From: Stygiobacter sp. RIFOXYC2_FULL_38_25
GTDB taxonomy: Bacteria; Bacteroidota; Ignavibacteria; Ignavibacteriales; Melioribacteraceae
Length of the DNA: 64,000 nt
NCBI GenBank assembly: GCA_001803165.1
Contig: MHAZ01000006.1
Span: forward strand, 63,428 to 127,427
Direction of reading: 5' to 3'
In this document: positions 8,050-17,278 of the stretch, piece by piece
Numbering within the stretch: position 1 is the first letter of the stretch
How the letters are laid out: the number at the start of each line of letters is the position of its first letter
Made by a program: the position numbers and the translations under genes
Notes under the pieces: generated by a model
What the model was told of the DNA's origin: nothing
Database searches by the model: none
The model's input: the letters and a program-made list of their open reading frames with translations, nothing else

Positions 8050-9033
8050 TTATAATAGTTTATTGATGATATCTACAGAACTAATCCCTTCAGCCTCTGC
8101 AGTGAAGTTCGGAATTATTCTATGTCGTAGAACTGGAATTAGAAATGACTTTACATCATCTATCGAAGGAGTAAATCTTCCTTCCATAACAGCTTTTGTT
8201 TTTGCAGCTAAGATTAAATATTGAGAAGCTCGCGGACCGGCTCCCCAGGCAACTCTCTCTTTTACAAATTCATTCTGATTGTTATTTGGTCTTGTTGAAT
8301 CCACTAACTTGACAGTGTATTCAATTACATTATCTGCAACCGGAACTCGCTTGATAAGTTTCTGAAACGAAATTATTTCATCCGCATTGATAACTTTTTT
8401 CAGATCAGCAGAATAATCGCTAGTAGTAGTTTTAACTATCTGTACTTCCTCTGCAAACTTAGGATAATCAAGCCACAAGTTGAACATGAAGCGGTCTAAT
8501 TGCGCTTCCGGCAAAGGATATGTTCCCTCTTGCTCAATCGGATTTTGTGTTGCTAGTACAAAGAAAGGCTCGCCGAGCGAATGAGTTACTCCAGCAGCTG
8601 TAACCTTGTGCTCTTGCATTGCTTCAAGCAAAGCAGCTTGCGTTTTGGGCGGCGTTCTGTTTATTTCATCTGCAAGAATAATGTTCGCAAAAATTGGTCC
8701 TTGAATGAATCTAAAGCCCCGTTTTTTTGTAACCGGATCTTCATCAATTATTTCTGTCCCGGTTATATCGCTCGGCATTAAATCCGGCGTGAACTGAATT
8801 CTGCTAAACTTGAGATCAAGAACCTCAGAGAGTGTTTTGATAAGAAGGGTTTTAGCAAGTCCGGGCACACCAACGAGCAAACAATGTCCTCGCGCTATTA
8901 AACTTACGAGAAGATCATTTACAATTTGCTCTTGCCCAACAATTACTTTAGCAATTTCTCTCTTAACACTTGCAATCGAATCAGACAATTGCTCTACAGC
9001 TTTTACGTCATCAACAGAATTTTTTTGCGTCAA
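8050..9033 (-). CDS. MoxR-family AAA+ ATPase
   Basis: Chaperone-like ATPase of the MoxR/RavA class, often used to mature or assemble envelope or metalloprotein complexes. Walker A is GVPGLAKT at 55-62 and Walker B is IILADEINR at 118-126; sensor 1 is FVLATQNP and the arginine-finger region EAQLDRFMF follows. The 327 residues are a normal length. The start is TTG at 9033 with AGGT upstream, since no nearby ATG precedes the conserved fold. Unlike many MoxR loci, no DUF58 or von Willebrand domain gene follows; instead the M23 lipoprotein does. Confidence 0.88.
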   Translation of the reverse strand: MTQKNSVDDVKAVEQLSDSIASVKREIAKVIVGQEQIVNDLLVSLIARGHCLLVGVPGLAKTLLIKTLSEVLDLKFSRIQFTPDLMPSDITGTEIIDEDPVTKKRGFRFIQGPIFANIILADEINRTPPKTQAALLEAMQEHKVTAAGVTHSLGEPFFVLATQNPIEQEGTYPLPEAQLDRFMFNLWLDYPKFAEEVQIVKTTTSDYSADLKKVINADEIISFQKLIKRVPVADNVIEYTVKLVDSTRPNNNQNEFVKERVAWGAGPRASQYLILAAKTKAVMEGRFTPSIDDVKSFLIPVLRHRIIPNFTAEAEGISSVDIINKLL

Positions 9034-9074
9034 TTTTATACCTAAGGAATTCTTCTAATTAATTTACCATAAAA

Positions 9075-10337
9075 TCAAGAACGTATTTCCCAATAAATTT
9101 TTTCTTTAATCTCTTTCATCCACTTTGCGTATAGTTTTTGTTTCTTAGCATAATCAGATAATCTTTTTATCTCAGGATAATCCAAATCCAGATTAGCTTT
9201 ATGCTCAGGTATGCGTTCCGCTAATTTTACAATATGATAGCCGTAAGTAGTGCGGTCAATTTCAATGCGCTTAGGATAGCTTATGTCGCCTTCCTTAAGT
9301 TTGTACACAACATCCGTAAGTCCTTTATCAAGCTGGCTGCTTTCAAAAGTACCAATCTCACCTCCAAAGCGCGCGTTCTCTTTATCATCGCTATACTTCT
9401 TTGCGTAGTAATCGAATGTATTTACTTTGCGAACTATACTGTCGCGAATGTCATTTAGGAATTCAATACTTCTAAGATCTGCTTCATCATCAGCTTTTAT
9501 TTTGATTAAAATATGACGCGCATGAATTGCATCGCCTCTTCGTTCAATCATTTGTATAATGTGAAATCCGAACGGTGATTCCACTACATTAGAAAGTTGA
9601 TTGGGAGCGAGTGCATATGCTGTAGCCTCAAACTCCGGAACAAGTACGCCACGTTTCTGGAATCCAAGATCGCCACCGTTAGGTTGACTGCCCGGATCAT
9701 CCGAATATTTTTTTGCTAGCTCAGCAAAATCTTTACCACCTTTGATTGAATCTAATAACGATCTGGCAAAATCTCTTGCTTTTTGTTTTATGCGTTCACC
9801 CGTTTTTGGATTTTGGAAAATGTGGTAGATATGAAACTTCTGCTGAACAATAGGAAGCGAATCTTTTATTGTGCTGAAAAATTCTTCAACCTCTTTACGG
9901 GAAGACTCGACCTGCCCAAACTTTTTCTGCTGAAGCATTTGAGCCATAATGTTCTTGCGAGTGTCTTCTTGAAGAGAGCGCTTAATTTTTTCAATCGGCA
10001 TTCCGTAAACTTGCTCAAGCTTTTCTCGCGAGCCATACTGCTGAATGAAATAATTAATCTGGTATTCCAATTGTTGGGTAACTTGCTCGTCGGTAACTTT
10101 GATTGTATCCATTTCGGCTTGAGCATACATCAACTTCTCTTCAATTAGAGAATTCAAAATCGCCCGTCGAAGTGTAGAATCAGCCGGATTCATATTCCTC
10201 TGAGTAGCTTCCATATTAACACGAAATTCCAATTCAGACTTAAGAATAATTTCGTTATCAATGACCGCTATAACTTTATCTAAGACTTGAGCATTAAGCG
10301 AAACAGCTACCTGCAAGAGCAAAAGTATTTTTTTCAT
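9075..10337 (-). CDS. SurA-like periplasmic peptidyl-prolyl isomerase
   Basis: Periplasmic foldase and chaperone for outer-membrane proteins. A cleavable signal peptide (about residues 1-17, MKKILLLLQVAVSLNAQ) is followed by a SurA N-terminal helical domain (about 18-165) and two parvulin domains (about 172-265 and 270-375). The repeated signature is FAELAKKYSDDPGSQPNGGDLGF, quoted here only as FAELAKKYSDDPG and GGDLGF, with FGFHIIQM at the domain end. The length of 420 is typical of SurA. Its ATG overlaps the stop of the preceding foldase-like gene (ATGA), so the two are co-translated. Confidence 0.9.
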   Translation of the reverse strand: MKKILLLLQVAVSLNAQVLDKVIAVIDNEIILKSELEFRVNMEATQRNMNPADSTLRRAILNSLIEEKLMYAQAEMDTIKVTDEQVTQQLEYQINYFIQQYGSREKLEQVYGMPIEKIKRSLQEDTRKNIMAQMLQQKKFGQVESSRKEVEEFFSTIKDSLPIVQQKFHIYHIFQNPKTGERIKQKARDFARSLLDSIKGGKDFAELAKKYSDDPGSQPNGGDLGFQKRGVLVPEFEATAYALAPNQLSNVVESPFGFHIIQMIERRGDAIHARHILIKIKADDEADLRSIEFLNDIRDSIVRKVNTFDYYAKKYSDDKENARFGGEIGTFESSQLDKGLTDVVYKLKEGDISYPKRIEIDRTTYGYHIVKLAERIPEHKANLDLDYPEIKRLSDYAKKQKLYAKWMKEIKEKIYWEIRS

Positions 10338-11167
10338 TCAGTGTACCTCTCAATTTCCAAATTATGTTCTTCCACCAATTTCTTGATGTGTTCTTTCACA
10401 AACTCTTTTTGTTTCAATACTATTAAACGATTTTTAGCATTTTCTTTCTCGATTTCATACGGAGCTATCGAATCAACCGGATACTTTGCAGCTAATTGAA
10501 CTACAGAAAACATTCCCGGCTCAATTTCCAAGACAATACTTGTTTCATTCACCATCAAAGAATTAACAATTCTAAGTAAAATTGCCGATTGCAATTCGTG
10601 CCGGTATAAATTTTCAGAACTAAATGATAAGGTGGAATCAGTTCTAAAAAAATCCTTAGTCTTATCCCAGCTGCTTTCAATTATTTTACTTCTAACTTGT
10701 ACAGCTTTATCAAAAGCGTCTGTTCTCAAAAAATTTAATTTGTATAAATCATCCTTCAGCCGAAAATCATCTTTATAATCATTAAAGTACTTTGCAATTT
10801 CATCATCATCTGGAGTTTGTTCATTCTCTGAAAGAAGTTTTTTAATGTAAAAGATGCCCGCAAGTTCTTTTTTACTTCTATTCAACAGTGTTACAAAATC
10901 ATCCTCATCCAAGACACCATCTTTAACAGCCTCTTGATAGAGAACTTCAGTTTCAATCCAGTCATTGATGAACTCATCTTTCAACTTAGCACTATTCACT
11001 TTTGCTGATAAAGCCGAGTCCAGCATAGTCTTAGTAAGAACTGACTCATTCACTTTAACAACAATCTTCTCACTCTTTTGTTCTTCGCTGCAAGCAGCAA
11101 TAAGAGTAATTAGAGTGAATGATAATAATTGGAGACTAATTCTTGAATGCGTTCTTAAGCTCCTCAT
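10334..11167 (-). CDS. SurA N-domain-like lipoprotein without a parvulin domain
   Basis: A 277-residue predicted lipoprotein; the signal ends in the lipobox LIAAC at about residue 26. The region that follows (VVKVNESVLTKTMLDSAL, EWIETEVLYQEAVKDG-like helices) resembles the chaperone domain of SurA/PrsA proteins. The characteristic parvulin motifs (GGDLG, FGYHI) are absent, so it probably acts as a binding chaperone only. The start overlaps the upstream foldase gene by 32 bases, and the end overlaps surA by 4. It may form a complex with its two neighbours; that is an inference from the operon. Confidence 0.7.
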   Translation of the reverse strand: MRSLRTHSRISLQLLSFTLITLIAACSEEQKSEKIVVKVNESVLTKTMLDSALSAKVNSAKLKDEFINDWIETEVLYQEAVKDGVLDEDDFVTLLNRSKKELAGIFYIKKLLSENEQTPDDDEIAKYFNDYKDDFRLKDDLYKLNFLRTDAFDKAVQVRSKIIESSWDKTKDFFRTDSTLSFSSENLYRHELQSAILLRIVNSLMVNETSIVLEIEPGMFSVVQLAAKYPVDSIAPYEIEKENAKNRLIVLKQKEFVKEHIKKLVEEHNLEIERYTE

Positions 11168-13118
11168 AATTCATAGTAGGTTTATAAAGATTCTTCAACT
11201 TTGTCAGGTATTCATCTTCAAGTCTTTTGCTTTCTTCTTCTTGCAACATACTGGCAGCTTCCGGTTTAGCTTCGTCAAAAGTTTTTACTCTTGCAGCGTC
11301 TCTTCTAATCAATTTAACAACCGACCATCCGGATTCAAATTTGAATGGCTTAGATATATCGCCAGCTTGTTGCAAGCTATTAGCTTGGCGGGCAAGCTCA
11401 TTTGTAGTGATATCAACCAATCCGTAATAACCAGGTTTGTTTTCAAATCCGGAACGCTTGTTGTATTTAGTGTACAAAGTATCAAAATTTTCACCGCTGT
11501 TTAATGCAGAAGCGATTTTGGTTTGCATAGAATCTTGATCAATATAAATTTCCTTAAACTCAACTCTGTTGCCCCAACGGAATTTGTCTTTATTCTTCTC
11601 CCAAAAATTCTTTGTCTTCGCTGAATCAACAACTGTTTTCTGCCAAACTTCTTCTTCCAAAATTTTGAAGAGATACATTCCGTTCTTGTATTCAGCCATT
11701 AGGCTTGCAAATTCCGGGTCAACTTTATCGTAGTTCATTGCTTTTTCTTTAACAACAAGATCACCGGAATACTGCGCTATAGCAGCGTCAATCGTTTTTT
11801 GATCAATTCCTTTACCAAGGAAATTTGCATTGGTTAAAAGGTAATTGAACAAACTATCAACTGTAAACTTTTTATCTGCGAAAGAGAACAAGATTTCTTT
11901 GCCAACATTTTTAGTAATCTTGCTTTCATGATAAGCCGGAATGATTTTCATAGTATCGGCGTTGGCTACAATTTTTTCTGCTATGGCATTGTTCAACACA
12001 AAATTGTATTCTTTCTTAAACCGTTCTACGAGTTTATCATATTCAATTTTGTATCTGCCGCGTTGAATTAACTCGCGTAACTCGTTCTTATCTTCATCAT
12101 AAGGCTTTTGTAAAGTTTCTCCGGTTAGTTTTATCAAATGATAACCAAACTGGGTTTTTACTATTGGAGAAATTTCGCCCACTTTAAGTTTGAATGCAGC
12201 TTCATCAAATTCTTGAACTGTTCTACCATGCTCTATATATCCTAGATCACCCTTTTTTGGTTTACTTCCCGGATCCTCAGAATATTGAAACGCCAGTTCG
12301 TTAAAGTCTTCGCCGGCTTTAATTCTTTTTTCAATTTCTTTAATCTTATTCAGCGCCTTAAGAGTGTCAATAATTCCTGTTGAGTCTTGAGATACAATTA
12401 AAATATGATCAGCACGAACAGAACTTCTTCTCGGACGTTTATCGGTTGCTTTCAAGATGTGATAGCCATAGCCGGAAAAGATTGGCTTTTGGTAAACCTG
12501 TCCAACTTCCAAACTGTAAATCGCATCTTCAATTACAGGAAGATTAATCATGCCGGCGGTAAAATAAAATACATCTCCGCCTCGTTTATAGGTATTTTGA
12601 TCTTTGGAGTACTCAGCAGCAAGCTTTACAAAATCTTCCCCTTTGTTTATTCTGCCTATTAGTTCTTGTGCAAAAGCTTCTGTCTGCTGCTTGTTTCTTG
12701 TTGAATCTTCTGATAAAAATATGTGGCTGGCACGGTATTCAACTTTTCTTCTCTCGTAAAGCAATTTCATGTTCGGTTCATAAATTTCTTTTTCAAGCAT
12801 TAACGTAGTGCCGATATTTGCCTTATAGTCATTAAATTCTTTTTTCATATCGGAATCAGAATTGTAGCCACGAACTTCGCCGTCGCGGAGTTTCATTTTA
12901 TAGTTAACAAAAAGATCTAAAAATTTCTTGTAGGCAGCTATCGAATCGGTTTTGGCTTTTTCAATTCCACCCGAATTTTTAACGTATGCTTTTTCAAATT
13001 CATCTAAGTAAATGTTGTCTTTTCCAAATTCGGCAACAACAATTTTTCCGTTTTGCGCAGAACAAGAAATGAAAACTACAATTGCAGCGAGAACCATTAT
13101 CAGCTTTACAAATCGCAT
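11136..13118 (-). CDS. PpiC-type peptidyl-prolyl isomerase lipoprotein with two parvulin domains
   Basis: Large (660 residues) envelope foldase. A lipobox FISC near residue 20 marks it as a lipoprotein. Two parvulin domains are visible at about 125-225 (ASHIFLSED, RGGDVFYF, YGYHILKA) and 235-340 (ADHILIVSQD, KKGDLGYIEHG, FGYHLIKL), followed by a long helical C-terminal region. A third, weaker parvulin-like segment may sit near 530-620 (FKEIYIDQDS, SGWSVVKL). It is the first of three foldase genes, with a GGAGG ribosome site and a good promoter match upstream. Confidence 0.85.
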   Translation of the reverse strand: MRFVKLIMVLAAIVVFISCSAQNGKIVVAEFGKDNIYLDEFEKAYVKNSGGIEKAKTDSIAAYKKFLDLFVNYKMKLRDGEVRGYNSDSDMKKEFNDYKANIGTTLMLEKEIYEPNMKLLYERRKVEYRASHIFLSEDSTRNKQQTEAFAQELIGRINKGEDFVKLAAEYSKDQNTYKRGGDVFYFTAGMINLPVIEDAIYSLEVGQVYQKPIFSGYGYHILKATDKRPRRSSVRADHILIVSQDSTGIIDTLKALNKIKEIEKRIKAGEDFNELAFQYSEDPGSKPKKGDLGYIEHGRTVQEFDEAAFKLKVGEISPIVKTQFGYHLIKLTGETLQKPYDEDKNELRELIQRGRYKIEYDKLVERFKKEYNFVLNNAIAEKIVANADTMKIIPAYHESKITKNVGKEILFSFADKKFTVDSLFNYLLTNANFLGKGIDQKTIDAAIAQYSGDLVVKEKAMNYDKVDPEFASLMAEYKNGMYLFKILEEEVWQKTVVDSAKTKNFWEKNKDKFRWGNRVEFKEIYIDQDSMQTKIASALNSGENFDTLYTKYNKRSGFENKPGYYGLVDITTNELARQANSLQQAGDISKPFKFESGWSVVKLIRRDAARVKTFDEAKPEAASMLQEEESKRLEDEYLTKLKNLYKPTMNYEELKNAFKN

Positions 13119-13154
13119 TCAAATTCCTCCAAATTGGTATTTTTTAAGTGTGCT

Positions 13155-13183
13155 ATTTTATCCAAAGGGGCTCTTAAAATCAA
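13155..13183 (-). promoter_or_regulatory. candidate promoter of the foldase operon
   Basis: TTGATT and TAAAAT are spaced by 17 bases on the minus strand, about 37 bases before the 660-residue foldase gene. It fits a sigma-70-like promoter and less well the TAnnTTTG form. Confidence 0.4.
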
Positions 13184-13218
13184 GGTAAGTAATTGACCTC
13201 GAGCTTGCTTTAACTACA

Positions 13219-14166
13219 TTAATCTAAGGATTGTTTCAATAAAAATGGCTTTGTATTTCGCTCCCAGAAGGTATCAAACTCATAGCCTTGAATTGACTGA
13301 TTTCTCTGGGCAATGTGAAGCCGTTTTTCCGCCAGGCATGCAAAAGTTTTGTCTATTTCAATGCCTAAGTATTTTCTGCCCAGCTTCTTAGCTACAACAG
13401 AAGTTGTTCCGCTTCCCAGAAAAGGATCGAGGACAAAATCGCCCTTGTTGCTGCTTGCCAAAATTAGTTTAGCAATTAATTTTTCCGGCTTCTGAGTTGG
13501 ATGATCGGTGTTTTCGGGCATAGACCAAAATGGAACCGAGATATCTGTCCATATATTTGAAGGAAAGGTTAAACGGTAGCCATTCTTTCCAACCTCTTTC
13601 CAATCTTTTGGGTTTCCGTTTTCCTCACGGTATGGCGCCAACACTTTGCGAAGGAGCTTCACCTTTTCAGTATTGAAAGTAAACTTGTTGGACAAGGTGC
13701 AGAACCAAATATCTTCTGAGCTATTCTTCCAATTTGATGTTGAGCCTCTTCCCTTTTCACGTTCCCATGTAATCCGGTTGCGAATAATGAAATGCTTTTC
13801 TAAAACCAATGGAATAGAGATAGAAGAATGCCAGTCTCCGCAAACATAAATTGAGGCATCCGGCTTTAGCGTACGCTTGAGTTTTGAAATAAACTCATCG
13901 AGATAAGAAGCATAATCGTTTATTGATTTCTTCTGGAATGCCAGTGAATTAAACTGCTTATTCAAATTATATGGCGGATCAATGATAAGCAAATCAACAA
14001 ATTTATCCGGCAGGAATTCGAGTGTTTGAAACAAATCCTGGTGAATTGTTCTGTTGGCAAGTTTCTTAGCAGAAACCGGCGCGTTAAGTGTGATGAGTCC
14101 GGATGAATATTGACTCAACTCAGTGCGGGTTAATTTTATTGTTTTATTCAGTGGCGATTTTGGCAT
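13219..14166 (-). CDS. site-specific DNA methyltransferase (adenine-N6, beta class)
   Basis: S-adenosylmethionine-dependent DNA methylase of the D12/N4-N6 family. The catalytic motif IV, DPPYN, is at 63-67 and the SAM-binding motif I, DPFLGSGTTS, at 247-256. This IV-before-I order is the beta class. HPTQKP just before motif I is typical of N6-adenine enzymes. The target-recognition region would be about 100-215. No restriction endonuclease is adjacent: metG precedes and the foldase operon follows, so it looks solitary. The recognition site cannot be read from the sequence. Solitary enzymes of this kind often have regulatory or DNA-repair roles. Confidence 0.85.
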   Translation of the reverse strand: MPKSPLNKTIKLTRTELSQYSSGLITLNAPVSAKKLANRTIHQDLFQTLEFLPDKFVDLLIIDPPYNLNKQFNSLAFQKKSINDYASYLDEFISKLKRTLKPDASIYVCGDWHSSISIPLVLEKHFIIRNRITWEREKGRGSTSNWKNSSEDIWFCTLSNKFTFNTEKVKLLRKVLAPYREENGNPKDWKEVGKNGYRLTFPSNIWTDISVPFWSMPENTDHPTQKPEKLIAKLILASSNKGDFVLDPFLGSGTTSVVAKKLGRKYLGIEIDKTFACLAEKRLHIAQRNQSIQGYEFDTFWERNTKPFLLKQSLD

Positions 14167-14203
14167 TCAAAGATTCAGCCGGCATTGTAGCACGGTATTA
14201 AAT

Positions 14204-16246
14204 TTATTTTGCTGTCTTACCAAGTTCGATTGATTCATCAATCTCGATGAGTTTAACTTTTCCTTCTTCGGTTGTATCAAGAGCTAAGACCATTCCTTGC
14301 GATTCAACTCCGAATAGTTTTGCCGGTTTTAGATTTGCTACCATTAATATTTTTTTACCAATCAACTCTTCCGGTAAATAGCTTTTTGCTATTCCGGCAA
14401 CTAGCTGGCGCTGCTCAGTTCCAAGATCAATCTGAAGTTTCAACAGTTTATCGCTCTTCTTAACATTTTCAGCAGAGGTAATTTTACCAACTCTAAGCTT
14501 TACTCTTTTGAATTCATCAATTGTAATTTCTTCCGAAACTTCTTTCGGCGCTTCCTCTGCCTGAGGTAGTTTATTCACTTGTTCTTCTATCACTTTGTCA
14601 TCCAGTTTTGTAAAAAGAATTTGTGGTTCATTCAATTTATGTCCTTCAACCAAGTTTGTTTCGCCCGATTTCATCCAATCGGTTGACTTAGCGTTCAGCA
14701 TATCAAAAATCTTAACGCTGGCAAAAGGTATTACCGGTTCAAAAATCTCTGCCAAAGTGTAAATAATGTTCAAGCAAATATTAATTGTAGTAGCGCACTG
14801 CTCTTTATTTGCTTTAGAACTTTTCCACGGCTCGGAATCATTGAAATATTTGTTTCCGGCACGGGCAAGATTCATCATCTCAAAAATTGCGTCTTTAATC
14901 TTATAGCGCTCAAGCAATTCCGAAACTTTCACCGGAGCGGCTTTCAATAGCTCAAGCATTTCTTCATCAATCTTCGCAAGCGTTCCTCTTGTCGGAACAG
15001 TTCCTTCAAAATGCTTATGAGCAAATGTGAATGTTCGGTTAACAAAGTTTCCTAAGATGTCCGCAAGTTCACCATTTGTACGCGACTGAAATTCTTTCCA
15101 ATAAAAATCAGTGTCCTTTCCTTCCGGCAGATTCGCCCCAAGCGTATAACGTAGAGTATCTGAAGGGAACAATTCCAAAAATTCATCAACATCTATTCCC
15201 CATCCGCGCGATTTGGAGAATTTCTTCCCTTCAAAATTCAAGAATTCATTTGCCGGAACATTTTGCGGGAGGCAATACTTATTTTCGTTTACATCGTTCC
15301 AAGCCATTAAAATTGCGGGGAAAATGATTGTATGAAAGACAACGTTATCCTTCCCAATGAAAGCAATGTACTTTGTCTGCTCGTCTTGCCAATACTTTTT
15401 CCAGAGTTCAGGTTCGCTGCGTTTTTCCGATAGCTCTTTTGTTGCGGAGATATAACCAAGCACAGCTTCAAACCAAACATAGAGAACTTTATTCTGAACA
15501 TCATCAAGCGGAACTTTGACGCCCCAATCCAAATCACGTGTAATTGCGCGGTCTTTCAAAACATCGTTAAACCAGCCGCGGCAATACTGAAGCACATTTT
15601 CTTTCCACTTATACTTTTCATCCATTTCATTAACATACTTTTCCAAACGCTCTTGAAACTTACCAAGCGGAAAGTACCAGTGAGAAGTTTCTTTCCAAAC
15701 CGGGGTTTCTCCCGTCATCTTACTTTTTGGATTCTTCAATTCAGTCGGGTCGTATAGCGAGCCGCATCGTTCACATTCATCGCTCCTGGCTTCTTCGTTG
15801 CCGCACTTTGGGCAAGTTCCTTCAACATATCTATCCGGTAAAAACTTATTTACTTTCTCATCGTAGAACTGCATCGTTTTCTTTTCAACCAGCAATCCCT
15901 GATCATAAAAACATTTAAAAAACTCTTGGGCTGTTGAGTGATGAATTGGTATGCTTGTTCTGGAATAAATATCGAAACTCATTCCAAATTTTTCAAACGC
16001 CTTTTTGTTCGCTTCATGAAATCTATCAATCACTTCGGTAGGAGTAATTTTTTCTTTATCGGCTGTAACGGTAATTGGAACCCCATGCTCATCGGAGCCG
16101 CAGATGTAAAGCACATCATCCCCTTTTAGGCGTTTGTAGCGCACATAAATATCTGCCGGAAGGTAAGCGCCGCTCAAATGACCAAGATGAATCTTGCCAT
16201 TTGCGTATGGAAGCGCCGATGTAACCAAAACTTTTTCTTTAGCCAA
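14204..16246 (-). CDS. metG: methionyl-tRNA synthetase with C-terminal tRNA-binding domain
   Basis: Charges tRNA-Met, including the initiator. The class I signatures are HLGH (20-23) and KFSKS. A zinc knuckle CPKCGNEEARSDECERCG is split over two CxxC pairs. An EMAP II/Trbp111-like domain makes up the last 100 or so residues (EFKRVKLRVGKI, VAGIAKSY, SQGMVLA). I chose a TTG start at 16246, giving MAKEKVLVTSALPYANG, because that is the family's usual N terminus; an upstream in-frame TTG at 16327 would add 27 residues unlike any MetRS. Length 680. The ribosome site is weak, so the start is the uncertain part. Confidence 0.9.
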   Translation of the reverse strand: MAKEKVLVTSALPYANGKIHLGHLSGAYLPADIYVRYKRLKGDDVLYICGSDEHGVPITVTADKEKITPTEVIDRFHEANKKAFEKFGMSFDIYSRTSIPIHHSTAQEFFKCFYDQGLLVEKKTMQFYDEKVNKFLPDRYVEGTCPKCGNEEARSDECERCGSLYDPTELKNPKSKMTGETPVWKETSHWYFPLGKFQERLEKYVNEMDEKYKWKENVLQYCRGWFNDVLKDRAITRDLDWGVKVPLDDVQNKVLYVWFEAVLGYISATKELSEKRSEPELWKKYWQDEQTKYIAFIGKDNVVFHTIIFPAILMAWNDVNENKYCLPQNVPANEFLNFEGKKFSKSRGWGIDVDEFLELFPSDTLRYTLGANLPEGKDTDFYWKEFQSRTNGELADILGNFVNRTFTFAHKHFEGTVPTRGTLAKIDEEMLELLKAAPVKVSELLERYKIKDAIFEMMNLARAGNKYFNDSEPWKSSKANKEQCATTINICLNIIYTLAEIFEPVIPFASVKIFDMLNAKSTDWMKSGETNLVEGHKLNEPQILFTKLDDKVIEEQVNKLPQAEEAPKEVSEEITIDEFKRVKLRVGKITSAENVKKSDKLLKLQIDLGTEQRQLVAGIAKSYLPEELIGKKILMVANLKPAKLFGVESQGMVLALDTTEEGKVKLIEIDESIELGKTAK

Positions 16247-16354
16247 GATTAACCCGGAAATGTTTAATAATTGTGGGCAAATATAGGAAATTTCTTCTTT
16301 AGGAGTGACTGAGTAACTGAGTGCCAAAGTGCTTGAGCAAAAAAACTCGATTTC

Positions 16355-17167
16355 TCAGGTACTTAGGAACTTAGTAATAAACTTCTTATGCAGTTCTTTA
16401 TCGCTGTACTTGTCATCTTCGGCGATTAATTCTATGCTGGAATACCCGGAATAAATTTTCTTTACTGTAACGGTTCGCATATCATCATCAACTAGATAAA
16501 CAATTCTCCATGTTCTGTAAGCCAAAGTAAAATCTTCTTCATTGCTTGAGATACGTTTTCTGGAATCGTCTTTCGGATAGAATTCTAATTGAAGTCGGGC
16601 AAAATTTGAAAGATTGATATTAGCTTTTTCTTTCAGCCAGGTTGTCTGTTTTTCCGCTTCCCCTGAGAAAACGACTTCATATTTCTCATCAATGTTCTTT
16701 TTTACCCAGCCGGTTTCGGCTTCCGGGAATGAATCCGAGTAAGGCAAATATGGTTTGATATCCAGCACCGGCGAGCCATCCAAAATATCCGATTGTGAGA
16801 TATAGATTTTTAGTCCATCAACTTTCACAAGTTTAACACAGCTCATTCCAATTTGGTTAGGACGGTAAGGCGCGCGGCTGGCAAACACTCCAACTTTCTT
16901 TCTTGTATGGCGCGGAGGATTGACAAGCGGTTTCCAGTTAGTGTTCAAATGAAATTGGTAAATAATCCAAATCCTTTCAAAACCATCTAACTGAGAAACC
17001 GCTTGCTCAAAATTTTGATGAGGCAGCAATTCAATTACCGATATATCTTCCCCAGCAAGAATTCCTTGCCGGGGAGTTTCGTATCGGTAAATTAAATCAG
17101 ATTTCAAATATCCAATTGGTTTAAGAACAATTTCATAGTCAGCGTTCAAACTTTTGTCATCCATCAT
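16355..17167 (-). CDS. trmO: TrmO/TsaA-family tRNA N6-methyltransferase
   Basis: Member of the UPF0066/TsaA family. In E. coli TrmO methylates the t6A base at position 37 of tRNA-Thr. The single-sheeted beta-barrel domain covers roughly 13-160 with PIGYLKSD, QLDGFERIWIIYQFH, FASRAPYRPNQIGMS and GSPVLDIKPYLPYSD, all family motifs around the SAM and tRNA sites. At 270 residues it has an additional C-terminal part of about 100 residues, as in other long TrmO homologues. It follows fadD after a long imperfect hairpin. Two adjacent ATG codons could start it; I kept the first, behind AGAAGAA. Confidence 0.85.
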   Translation of the reverse strand: MMDDKSLNADYEIVLKPIGYLKSDLIYRYETPRQGILAGEDISVIELLPHQNFEQAVSQLDGFERIWIIYQFHLNTNWKPLVNPPRHTRKKVGVFASRAPYRPNQIGMSCVKLVKVDGLKIYISQSDILDGSPVLDIKPYLPYSDSFPEAETGWVKKNIDEKYEVVFSGEAEKQTTWLKEKANINLSNFARLQLEFYPKDDSRKRISSNEEDFTLAYRTWRIVYLVDDDMRTVTVKKIYSGYSSIELIAEDDKYSDKELHKKFITKFLST

Positions 17168-17187
17168 TTATTCTTCTAGATCATGGT

Positions 17188-17278
17188 TCTTCTCTTGATC
17201 TTGACCCTATTCTTAATCTTGATCGCATTTCAACAATCAGATCAAGATCATGATCAAGAGTAAGATCAAGAAAGAGAA
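17188..17278. repeat. long imperfect hairpin built of GATCAAG/CTTGATC words
   Basis: Arms 17188-17224 and 17240-17278 are imperfect reverse complements of about 38 bases, with CTTGATC-type words on the left and GATCAAG-type words on the right. It lies immediately after the fadD stop and before trmO. It may act as a terminator or mRNA-stability element, or be a repeat remnant. Confidence 0.55.

Noticed and set aside
13219-14166. Complete restriction-modification system
   Set aside because: Only the methylase is present; neighbours metG and the foldase genes are unrelated.
14204-16327. metG starting at TTG 16327
   Set aside because: The extra 27 residues have no MetRS similarity; the TTG at 16246 matches the family N terminus.
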